Of a stretch of DNA of 64,000 nt, positions 8,809-15,725 are shown piece by piece. The translations under genes were made by a program, and so were the position numbers. This DNA is from an uncultured Bacteroidia bacterium. Its GTDB lineage: Bacteria > Bacteroidota > Bacteroidia > Bacteroidales > F082. The notes under the pieces were generated by a model. It saw only the letters and a program-made list of their open reading frames with translations. It did no database searches and was not told the origin of the DNA. The stretch covers positions 124,001 through 188,000 of the forward strand of contig CACZZO010000001.1 of assembly GCA_902785755.1 (NCBI GenBank). Direction: 5' to 3'. Each line of letters opens with the position of its first letter. The stretch's first letter is position 1.

Positions 8809-10107
8809 ATGAAAAGAGACGAAAAAATCTTTGATCTGATTCGCCAAGAGAAAGAGCGTCAGATGCACGGAATCGAACTCATCGCTTCGGAAAACTTTGT
8901 CAGTGAGCAAGTTCTGGAGGCTATGGGTTCTGTCATGACCAACAAATACGCCGAGGGTTATCCCGGCAAGCGTTACTACGGCGGCTGCCAAATCGTCGAC
9001 CAAAGCGAGCAAATCGCCATCGACCGCGCCTGCCAATTGTTCAATGCCACCTTTGCCAACGTGCAGCCCCACTCGGGCGCACAGGCCAACATGGCTGTGA
9101 TGCAAGCCCTGCTTGAACCCGGCGACACCTTCATGGGCCTCGACCTCTCGCACGGCGGCCACCTCTCGCACGGCAGCCCGGTCAACGCTTCGGGTATGCT
9201 CTACAAGCCCGTCGCCTACCACGTCGCCAAGGAAACCGGTCGTGTCGACTACGACGAGATGGAGAAGATTGCCCTCGAGTGCAAGCCGAAACTTATCATT
9301 GCTGGTGCTTCGGCCTACAGCCGCGACTGGGACTACAAGCGCATGCGCGCCATCGCCGACCAAGTAGGTGCTGTCCTCATGGCCGACGTCAGCCACCCTG
9401 CCGGCCTTATCGCCAAGGGCCTTTTGAACGACCCGTTGGAGTATTGCCACATCATCACCACCACGACCCACAAGACCCTGCGTGGACCTCGCGGCGGCAT
9501 GATCCTCATCCGTCACGACTTCGAAGACCCGCGTGGCCGCAAGACCCCGAAGGGCGAAGTGAAGATGATGTCCGCTTTGATTAACAGCGCCGTGTTCCCG
9601 GGCATCCAAGGCGGTCCGCTTGAGCACGTCATCGCTTCCAAGGCCGTTGCTTTCGGCGAAGCCCTCAGCGACGAGTACATGGAGTACATCAAGCAGGTGC
9701 GCACCAACGCAAGCGTGATGGCCAAGGCCTTTGTTGACAAGGGCTATCAAGTCATCAGCGGCGGCACCGACAACCACTCGATGCTTATCGACCTGCGCGG
9801 CAAGTTCCCGGAAATCACCGGTAAGATGGTCGAAAACACCCTCGTTCTTGCCGACATCACCGTCAACAAGAACATGGTGCCCTTCGACAGCCGCTCGCCA
9901 TTCCTGACCTCTGGTCTGCGCGTCGGCACGCCCGCCATCACCACCCGTGGCCTGAAGGAAGACAAGATGCCGCTCATCGTCGACATGATTGATGATGTTA
10001 TTGCCGACATCAACCCCGAAACCAAGACCGCTTCGGAGGCCAAGATTGCCGCCGTCCGCGCCGAGGTGAACAAGATGATGAAGGACTACCCGCTGTTTGC
10101 TTGGTAA
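8809..10107 (+). CDS. glyA: Serine hydroxymethyltransferase
   Basis: This 432-residue PLP enzyme interconverts serine and glycine with tetrahydrofolate, supplying one-carbon units. The N-terminal IELIASENF motif, the substrate-loop [10 protein letters not shown] and the PLP-lysine motif [14 protein letters not shown] (Lys222) are all intact. Length is normal for the Bacteroidota type. Codon use is strongly biased towards C-ending codons compared with neighbours, consistent with high expression. The gene is monocistronic: it has its own promoter and a terminator directly behind it. Confidence 0.98.
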   Translation: MKRDEKIFDLIRQEKERQMHGIELIASENFVSEQVLEAMGSVMTNKYAEGYPGKRYYGGCQIVDQSEQIAIDRACQLFNATFANVQPHSGAQANMAVMQALLEPGDTFMGLDLSHGGHLSHGSPVNASGMLYKPVAYHVAKETGRVDYDEMEKIALECKPKLIIAGASAYSRDWDYKRMRAIADQVGAVLMADVSHPAGLIAKGLLNDPLEYCHIITTTTHKTLRGPRGGMILIRHDFEDPRGRKTPKGEVKMMSALINSAVFPGIQGGPLEHVIASKAVAFGEALSDEYMEYIKQVRTNASVMAKAFVDKGYQVISGGTDNHSMLIDLRGKFPEITGKMVENTLVLADITVNKNMVPFDSRSPFLTSGLRVGTPAITTRGLKEDKMPLIVDMIDDVIADINPETKTASEAKIAAVRAEVNKMMKDYPLFAW

Positions 10108-10131
10108 ATCCGATCGACACCTTAATTATTA

Positions 10132-10164
10132 ATGGTCGCTCCATCGCGGGGCGACCATTTTTTT
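10132..10164 (+). terminator. Terminator after glyA
   Basis: The stem ATGGTCGC/GCGACCAT is followed by a seven-T run. It overlaps an in-frame ATG upstream of the next gene, which argues against using that ATG as a start. Confidence 0.85.
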
Positions 10165-10207
10165 GCGCCAAAATCAGAAAAATTGTTCTTGCTGTTTGAA
10201 AAACTCG

Positions 10208-10216
10208 TACTTTTGC
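10208..10216 (+). promoter_or_regulatory. Promoter -7 element for the DUF1846 gene
   Basis: TACTTTTGC lies 27 bases before the chosen ATG, and TTG triplets occur 16 and 22 bases upstream. It fixes the start of the downstream gene. Confidence 0.75.
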
Positions 10217-10242
10217 ATCCCGTATTTTTAATTCTAAGCACC

Positions 10243-11742
10243 ATGAAAAACGCTTTGACAGGCTCAGCGTCCGCTGTAGCAAAATACGGATTCGACAACG
10301 AAAAATACCTTAAAATCCAGTCGGAACACATCAAGGACCGCATCGCGAAATTCGGTGACAAACTTTATCTCGAATTTGGCGGGAAACTCTTCGACGACTT
10401 CCACGCCAGCCGAGTGCTGCCCGGTTTCCAACCCGACAGCAAACTGAGAATGTTGTCGCAACTGATTGATGTTGCGGAAATTATCATCGTCATCAGCGCG
10501 GTCGACATTGAGAAAAACAAGGTACGCGGCGACTTGGGCATCACTTACGATGTGGATGTGTTGCGCCTCCGCGATGAGTTTATGAGCCGTGGCTTCATGG
10601 TGAATTCGGTCGTGGTCACACACTATAACGGTCAAGCCAGCACCGATGCTTACCGCCAACGCCTTGAGCGCATGGGTATTAAGGTGTATTACCACCGCAT
10701 CATTGAGGGCTATCCGAACAACGTCGCCCTCATTGACTCGGAGGAAGGCTTTGGCCGCAACGACTATGTGGAAACCACACGCCCCTTGGTGGTCGTCACG
10801 GCTCCAGGGCCTGGAAGCGGCAAGATGGCTGTCTGCCTGAGCCAGTTGTACCACGAAAACAAGCGTGGCATCAAGGCTGGCTATGCCAAGTTTGAGACTT
10901 TCCCTGTATGGAACCTGCCGTTGAAGCACCCCGTCAACGTGGCCTACGAAGCCGCCACCGCCGACCTTAGCGACGTGAACATGATTGACCCGTTCCATCT
11001 TGAGGCTTACGGCGATACCGCTGTCAACTACAACCGCGACATTGAGATTTTCCCCGTGCTGAACGCCATTTTTGAGAGCATTTACGGAGAAAATCCCTAC
11101 AAGTCGCCGACCGACATGGGTGTTAATATGGTGGGCTATTGCCTCAGCGATGACGAAGCCTGCTGCGAGGCCTCAAAACAGGAAATCATCCGCCGCTATT
11201 ATGCCGCACTCTGCAACTTGGCCAAGGGAAAAGGCTCTGAAAACGAGGTGAATAAGATTGCTTTGCTGATGAAACAGGCCAAAATCACCACCGCCGACCG
11301 CAAGACCACTATCGCCGCGAAAGAACGGAAAGAGAAGGAAGGTGTGGCATCCTCGGCCATTGAGTTGGGCGACGGTACCATCATAACCGCTCACACAAGT
11401 GCCCTGCTCGGTCCAAGTGCGGCCTTGTTGCTCAATGCAACCAAGTATCTCGCGGGCATCGACCATGATGTGAAACTCATCCCGCAGGCCATGATTGAGC
11501 CGATTCAGAAGACCAAAGTGAGTTTTCTGCACGGCAACAACCCGCGTTTGCACACAGATGAGGTTTTGGTCGCCATTTCGATGCTCAGCCTATGGGACGA
11601 GAACTGCAAGAAAGCCTTGGAAAGCCTTCCGCAACTGAATGGTTGCCAGGTGCATAGCACGGTGATGCTCAGCGAAGTGGACCAGAAAATCTTCAAGAAA
11701 CTCGGCATTGGCCTCACTTGCGACCCTGTTGCCAAGAAATGA
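10243..11742 (+). CDS. DUF1846 family protein
   Basis: This 499-residue protein belongs to the DUF1846 family (PF08903), whose exact role is unsettled. Family landmarks are visible: GFDNEKYLKIQSEHI near the N-terminus, the conserved KVYYHRIIEGYPNN stretch, and the nucleotide-loop-like TAPGPGSGKMAVCLSQLYHE, followed by a long alpha/beta C-terminal half. The start is set after the promoter element; a more upstream ATG lies in the glyA terminator. The first ~14 residues (KNALTGSASAVAK) precede the usual family start and are encoded by a TTTGACAGGCTCAG repeat copy, so the protein appears to have gained an N-terminal extension. It is monocistronic. Confidence 0.88.
   Translation: MKNALTGSASAVAKYGFDNEKYLKIQSEHIKDRIAKFGDKLYLEFGGKLFDDFHASRVLPGFQPDSKLRMLSQLIDVAEIIIVISAVDIEKNKVRGDLGITYDVDVLRLRDEFMSRGFMVNSVVVTHYNGQASTDAYRQRLERMGIKVYYHRIIEGYPNNVALIDSEEGFGRNDYVETTRPLVVVTAPGPGSGKMAVCLSQLYHENKRGIKAGYAKFETFPVWNLPLKHPVNVAYEAATADLSDVNMIDPFHLEAYGDTAVNYNRDIEIFPVLNAIFESIYGENPYKSPTDMGVNMVGYCLSDDEACCEASKQEIIRRYYAALCNLAKGKGSENEVNKIALLMKQAKITTADRKTTIAAKERKEKEGVASSAIELGDGTIITAHTSALLGPSAALLLNATKYLAGIDHDVKLIPQAMIEPIQKTKVSFLHGNNPRLHTDEVLVAISMLSLWDENCKKALESLPQLNGCQVHSTVMLSEVDQKIFKKLGIGLTCDPVAKK
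10253..10272. repeat. TTCGACAGGCTCA-type repeat within a coding start
   Basis: CTTTGACAGGCTCAGCGTCC lies inside the first codons of the DUF1846 gene. It shares its GACAGGCTC core with the copy near 41.41 kb and matches the 7.4 kb copy in inverse orientation with one core difference. Confidence 0.5.
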
Positions 11743-11744
11743 TT

Positions 11745-11838
11745 TATCTCACGCAGAAAACGCAGAATTTTATGAAGCGCAAAGCGACGCCAAGTTTATG
11801 TCCGGCAGGTTCTGCGATTTCTGCGGATTCTGCGTGAA
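11745..11838. repeat. TTCTGCG interspersed repeat, copy 1
   Basis: The element opens with CTCACGCAGAAAACGCAG and closes with GATTCTGCGTGAAAC, so its ends are inverted copies. In between lies TTATGAAGCGCAAAGCGACG, then GTCCGGCAGGTTCTGCG. A near-identical element lies at 41.63-41.76 kb, again just 3' of a gene. Confidence 0.75.
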
Positions 11839-11866
11839 ACAAGAACTGTTTTCGCGTGAAACTATT

Positions 11867-12505
11867 TCAGTAAGCCCGTATTGCCCTAACAAAGAACTCC
11901 CTGTTTTTCAGCGAGTCGGTGATGACGATTTGTCCGTCCTGAAGGCGCACGGTAGCCGCACAGCGTGTGCCCGTTTCCGTGCTCGACCAATAAGTTTTGT
12001 CCTCCAAAGTCGGGTAGCCCAACGAGTCAAGCGTGGCGTTCACCAAGGTTTGGTTTTGCAAAAGTTTGCTCAATTCGCTGCTGGAAGGCACATACCATTG
12101 GTTGCTGCTTACATGGTGATAATTGTAATACACTAAGTGCCAAGTGTTTCGCTTGTGACTCCATTGGATGGCTGGATAATGGCGCAGGTCGTAGTTCGAC
12201 ATGAGGATGTTCGTGTTGCGCCAGCCGTCGTAGGGGTTGGTGGCTCCTGTCAGGCTGTTGATGTAATTGGGTTCGCACCAAGGCAAATTGGTTTCTTCAA
12301 GGCTGACCATCAGTCCGTTATGCGCACCGTATGTAAGGAAAACGATGCCCTCTAAGGTGTCGTTGCTGAAATAGTCGCCGATGTTGTAAACAGGGTCATG
12401 GTGCGAGGGTAGGGGAGTGTTGCCGCCTGGAGAAGGAGTTTCGGTTTTTTTGCACGAGGCCAAGGCAAACAAAAGAATTGCTATGACGAAATAGGAGTTT
12501 TTCAT
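11867..12505 (-). CDS. Lipoprotein with Lcl/DUF1566-like C-terminal domain
   Basis: This 212-residue protein has a lipoprotein signal (MKNSYFVIAILLFALASCKK, lipobox cysteine ~18). The C-terminal half has the pattern W-Y-V-P-S-S-S-E-L ... Y-W-S-S-T-E ... F-V-R-A-I-R-A. This is the hallmark of the DUF1566/fibrobacter-type (FISUMP-like) domain found in surface lipoproteins. The start is the internal ATG, since an upstream ATG falls inside the -7 promoter element. It is probably an exposed outer-membrane lipoprotein; ligand unknown. Two palindromic operator-like sites lie just upstream of its promoter. Confidence 0.75.
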   Translation of the reverse strand: MKNSYFVIAILLFALASCKKTETPSPGGNTPLPSHHDPVYNIGDYFSNDTLEGIVFLTYGAHNGLMVSLEETNLPWCEPNYINSLTGATNPYDGWRNTNILMSNYDLRHYPAIQWSHKRNTWHLVYYNYHHVSSNQWYVPSSSELSKLLQNQTLVNATLDSLGYPTLEDKTYWSSTETGTRCAATVRLQDGQIVITDSLKNREFFVRAIRAY

Positions 12506-12519
12506 TGGTGGAATTTTCG

Positions 12520-12528
12520 GCAAAAATA
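12520..12528 (-). promoter_or_regulatory. Promoter -7 element for the DUF1566-like lipoprotein
   Basis: TATTTTTGC on the minus strand lies 14 bases before the ATG, giving a very short leader. Confidence 0.65.
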
Positions 12529-12559
12529 AGAAAAAGACAGAAAATCTGAAGAAAACCTG

Positions 12560-12616
12560 TTTTATCGATCATGGACGATAAAAATGGAGTGATTTTATCG
12601 ATTATATACGATAAAA
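12560..12616. promoter_or_regulatory. Two tandem TTTTATCG-N8-CGATAAAA palindromes
   Basis: Two 24-bp sites (12560-12583 and 12593-12616) have identical half-sites TTTTATCG/CGATAAAA and different 8-bp spacers. Their centres are 33 bp apart, about three helical turns. The layout matches HipB-type operators (TATCC-N8-GGATA in E. coli). They lie between a terminator and the lipoprotein promoter on the minus strand. Confidence 0.65.
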
Positions 12617-12645
12617 CAAAACCCGCAAGAGGTTTTCCTGCGGGT
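12613..12645 (-). terminator. Terminator of the lipocalin-like lipoprotein gene
   Basis: Read on the minus strand, ACCCGCA/TGCGGGT forms a 7-bp stem followed by TTTGTTTT. It closes the gene ending at 12676. Confidence 0.75.
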
Positions 12646-12675
12646 TTGTCGTATTCTTTTGAGGTGTTTGGACTA

Positions 12676-13110
12676 TTACCTTTTGAATTCCATAGATGTG
12701 GAGATTACATGTGAAGAAGAAGGAACTTCTGCGGATGCTTCCAATAATAACTTTCTGTTAGTCAGTTCTTTTATGGTGTAAATGACTGTTTGGCTTTCAT
12801 CCGCATGGTTTAATCCAGTGATAGTTACTTGATTGTCTTTCACAACATAAGTTGCTGGATTGGAAGAAGCATTGGCGTTAGGGTCTGAATTTTCTGCTGA
12901 CTCACCGGTTAGAGTTCCGTCAGCACCGAAAATCCAAAACGCTCCGACCATGCCAGGTATGATTCCAGTTTCACCGTCCATAGTCACGGTTGCGGTTACA
13001 CATTCCCATTTGCCGATGATGAGTTGTTCATTGGTCTTGTTGCATGAAGTTAAAGTAGTCAACGATAACAAAAAGAGCAGCATTGCAAATACTTTTGTTG
13101 TCTTTTTCAT
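12676..13110 (-). CDS. Small lipocalin-like lipoprotein
   Basis: This 144-residue protein has a lipoprotein signal peptide (MKKTTKVFAMLLFLLS...LTSCNK, lipobox cysteine 23). It is followed by L-I-I-G-K-W-E-C, the start typical of Bacteroidota lipocalin-like domains, and alternating beta strands (TYVVKDNQVTITGLN, QTVIYTIKELTNRKLLLEA). Such proteins are predicted eight-stranded barrels anchored in the envelope; the ligand is unknown. Its predicted promoter is ~300 bases upstream, so the transcript carries a very long leader containing a 183-base inverted repeat. A terminator follows. Confidence 0.75.
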   Translation of the reverse strand: MKKTTKVFAMLLFLLSLTTLTSCNKTNEQLIIGKWECVTATVTMDGETGIIPGMVGAFWIFGADGTLTGESAENSDPNANASSNPATYVVKDNQVTITGLNHADESQTVIYTIKELTNRKLLLEASAEVPSSSHVISTSMEFKR

Positions 13111-13185
13111 TTTTAATCCCTAAATACGTGACGGGCGCAACTTTTAATTCTCCTTCCCAATGCCTCAAAGGACAATTGTCTACAA

Positions 13186-13368
13186 AAGAAGCGTGGCACT
13201 GATATACCACATTCATGGATTTGGAGGTCGTGAGAATTACCTAATAATAACAGAATGTAATAATTAGCCCACGCAAAATGCGCGAACCTATCACACTCTC
13301 TTGTTATTATAATATATATTTTGGAAGTTTCTCACGTTTCCAAATCCAAGACGAGCATAACGCTTCTT
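13186..13368 (-). ncRNA. 183-base rod-forming inverted repeat in a long leader
   Basis: The 380-base gap between divergent genes holds an almost continuous inverted repeat: AAGAAGCGT/ACGCTTCTT at the ends, then TGGATTTGG/CCAAATCCA, CGTGAGAA/TTCTCACG, ATAATAACA/TGTTATTAT and a CGCA-AAA-TGCG tip. The minus-strand promoter at 13411 would transcribe it as the leader of the lipoprotein gene. Two half-elements facing each other each contain a GTGAGAA segment. It could also be a MITE-like DNA element; no target duplication was seen. Confidence 0.6.
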
Positions 13369-13410
13369 GATTCTTTATGTCAGCGGCACAAAGGCCACCA
13401 AAGAACCGCT

Positions 13411-13419
13411 GCAAATATA
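13411..13419 (-). promoter_or_regulatory. Promoter -7 element driving the structured leader
   Basis: TATATTTGC on the minus strand lies just upstream of the rod-forming element and ~300 bases before the lipoprotein ATG. Confidence 0.6.
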
Positions 13420-13460
13420 CCGCTTTTTTGCAAAAGCAAACGGAATTGACGAAAAAAATG

Positions 13461-13469
13461 TATTTTTGC
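13461..13469 (+). promoter_or_regulatory. Promoter -7 element for the GH89 gene
   Basis: TATTTTTGC lies 21 bases before the ATG. No well-spaced -33 element is evident. Confidence 0.65.
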
Positions 13470-13490
13470 CCCAATTAAAACCTTTGTAAA

Positions 13491-15710
13491 ATGAAAAGAC
13501 TGTGCTTTTTTGCTTTACTAAGCCTCGTGCTTTGCGCTTCATGCACGAAAAAAGAAACCGACACTGAAGTTATCGCCATGCGCAGATTGGTGAACCGCGT
13601 GGTGCCTGAGTATTCACAAGGCATTGTCCTTGAACGACTTGCTGACACCGTCGACCGCTTTGAAATTGAAACACAGGGCAAGAACCTCGTCATTCGTGGC
13701 AACAACGCCAACAGCATGGCCGTTGGCCTGAACCATTACCTGAAATATTATTGCAAGGCGCAATATTCATGGTTCATCGAAGAGCCTTTGCAGATTCCCG
13801 CCGCGATGCCCAAGGTGACTGAAAAAGTCAGCCTGAGTGCCCGTGTGCCTGATCGTTTCTTCCTGAATTACTGCACTTTCGGCTACACTTTGCCTTGGTG
13901 GAATTGGTCACAATGGGAGCACTTCATCGACTGGATGGCACTCAACGGGATTAATTTGCCTTTGGCCATCACGGGACAAGAATCCGTTTGGTACGAGGTG
14001 TGGAGCGATTTCGGTCTAACCGACGAGGAAATCCGCAGTTATTTCACAGGGCCGGCGCACCTGCCGTGGCACCGCATGCAGAACATCGACCGCTGGGGCG
14101 GACCGCTGCCCATGTCGTGGCTCGAAAACCAAAAAGAACTGCAAAAGCAAATCGTGGCTCGTGAGCGAGAACTGAATATGAAACCTGTTTTGCCGGGCTT
14201 TGCTGGTCACGTTCCACCCTGCATCACTAGGATTTATCCTGATGCGCCTTTGGCCTCTTTGGGCGACTGGGCTGGCTTCGACAGCATCTGTTGGTGCAAG
14301 TTCCTCGACCCGCTTGACCCGCTTTACACTGAGATTCAGAAAAAGTTCATCGCCAAGCAGACAGAATTTTACGGCACTGACCACATCTACGGCATCGACA
14401 TTTTCAACGAACTCATCCCGCCGAGCTGGGAGCCTGAGTACCTCGCTCGCGTGAGCCGTCAAGTGTATGAATCCCTTGAAGCCGCCGACCCCGATGCGAA
14501 ATGGCTGGAGATGGCATGGCTGTTCTGGAATGAGCGTCAATATTGGGAAGTCGACAACCGCATTGAGGCTTACATCACCTCCATGCCGAAGGACAGGCAT
14601 ATCATGCTCGATTACTACTGCGAAAGACAACCCGTGTGGGAACGCACCAATGCTTATTACGGTGTGCCTTACATTTGGTGCTATCTTGGCAACTTTGGCG
14701 GCAACTCCATGTTGGCTGGAAACCTTGACACCGTGAATGTGAGAATCGAAAGAGCTTTTGAAAAAGGTGGCGACAACTTCGTAGGTATCGGTTCCACGCT
14801 TGAAGGATTCGACTGCAATCCCTTCATGTATGAATACGTCTTCGAGAAGGCTTGGGACAACCCGCTCACGAAAGATGTGGACGCTTGGGTGGAACGCCTC
14901 GCCGACCAACGCTCTGGAAAGAAAGACCCCGATATGCGCACTGCTTGGAAATTGCTCGCCGACAGCGTATATAATAAGGTGTCGTCGCCGGGCCAAACCG
15001 TGCGTATCAACCAAAGGCCGACGATGGGCGACATTAACGAATACCGCCAATATTATGTCGCGCCGACTTATCTGTACAATAATATCAGGCTTTTGGATGT
15101 GTTAGATAAGTTATTGGCCGCCGACTGCAACACCCGCACCCGACATTTTGATGTGGTCAACATCACGAGGCAACTGTTGGGCAACTATTTCAGTGACCTT
15201 TACGCCGATTATGTTAAAGCCTATCGCGAAGGCGATTACGAGAAACTTCATCAAATCGAACAAACGATGACCAACATCCTCGACGACACGGACAAGATTT
15301 TGGCCACAGAAAGTGCATTTTTGGTTGGTCGTTGGATTCGCGATGCAAGAGCCATTGGCACGACGGAGGAGGACAAGGACTATTTCGAGAGCAACGCCCG
15401 CAACATCATCACCACATGGGGCGAGGAGGATGCCTTGCTCAACGAATACGCCAGCCGTGCTTGGGCGGGCCTCACCGCGACCTATTACGCTTACCGCTGG
15501 AAGGAGTTCTTCAAGGATGTGGATGCCGCCATCGAAGCGGGTCGGCCCTTTGATGAAAGAGCCTACCATGAGCGCATCTGCAAATACGAAGGCCAATGGT
15601 GGCGCGAGCGTCTTGGCACTTTCAGTGCTGAGCCTCAAGGTGATGGAGTGGCTTTGGCAAAAGGTATTGCCGAGAAATATCGTGCTGAATTGGAAGCGCG
15701 GTATAGATAA
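13491..15710 (+). CDS. Alpha-N-acetylglucosaminidase, GH89 lipoprotein
   Basis: This 739-residue NAGLU-family glycosidase removes terminal alpha-linked N-acetylglucosamine, as on heparan sulfate or mucin glycans. It has a lipoprotein signal (MKRLCFFALLSLVLCASC), a short N-terminal alpha/beta domain, a central TIM barrel (FLNYCTFGYTLPWWNWSQWE, characteristic of the family) and a helical C-terminal domain. Putative catalytic glutamates are E307 (IDIFNELIPP) and E438 (GSTLEGFDCNP). Their spacing of 131 residues is close to that in the human enzyme (E316/E446). The gene is monocistronic with no adjacent SusCD pair, so it may act on host glycans alone. It converges with the LptD-like gene, 15 bases apart. 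Confidence 0.95.
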   Translation: MKRLCFFALLSLVLCASCTKKETDTEVIAMRRLVNRVVPEYSQGIVLERLADTVDRFEIETQGKNLVIRGNNANSMAVGLNHYLKYYCKAQYSWFIEEPLQIPAAMPKVTEKVSLSARVPDRFFLNYCTFGYTLPWWNWSQWEHFIDWMALNGINLPLAITGQESVWYEVWSDFGLTDEEIRSYFTGPAHLPWHRMQNIDRWGGPLPMSWLENQKELQKQIVARERELNMKPVLPGFAGHVPPCITRIYPDAPLASLGDWAGFDSICWCKFLDPLDPLYTEIQKKFIAKQTEFYGTDHIYGIDIFNELIPPSWEPEYLARVSRQVYESLEAADPDAKWLEMAWLFWNERQYWEVDNRIEAYITSMPKDRHIMLDYYCERQPVWERTNAYYGVPYIWCYLGNFGGNSMLAGNLDTVNVRIERAFEKGGDNFVGIGSTLEGFDCNPFMYEYVFEKAWDNPLTKDVDAWVERLADQRSGKKDPDMRTAWKLLADSVYNKVSSPGQTVRINQRPTMGDINEYRQYYVAPTYLYNNIRLLDVLDKLLAADCNTRTRHFDVVNITRQLLGNYFSDLYADYVKAYREGDYEKLHQIEQTMTNILDDTDKILATESAFLVGRWIRDARAIGTTEEDKDYFESNARNIITTWGEEDALLNEYASRAWAGLTATYYAYRWKEFFKDVDAAIEAGRPFDERAYHERICKYEGQWWRERLGTFSAEPQGDGVALAKGIAEKYRAELEARYR

Positions 15711-15725
15711 CGAAATCCCTGACCG

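Noticed and set aside
10132..10242. N-terminal extension of the DUF1846 gene to an upstream ATG
   Set aside because: That ATG is part of the glyA terminator stem, and the extension spans the -7 promoter element.
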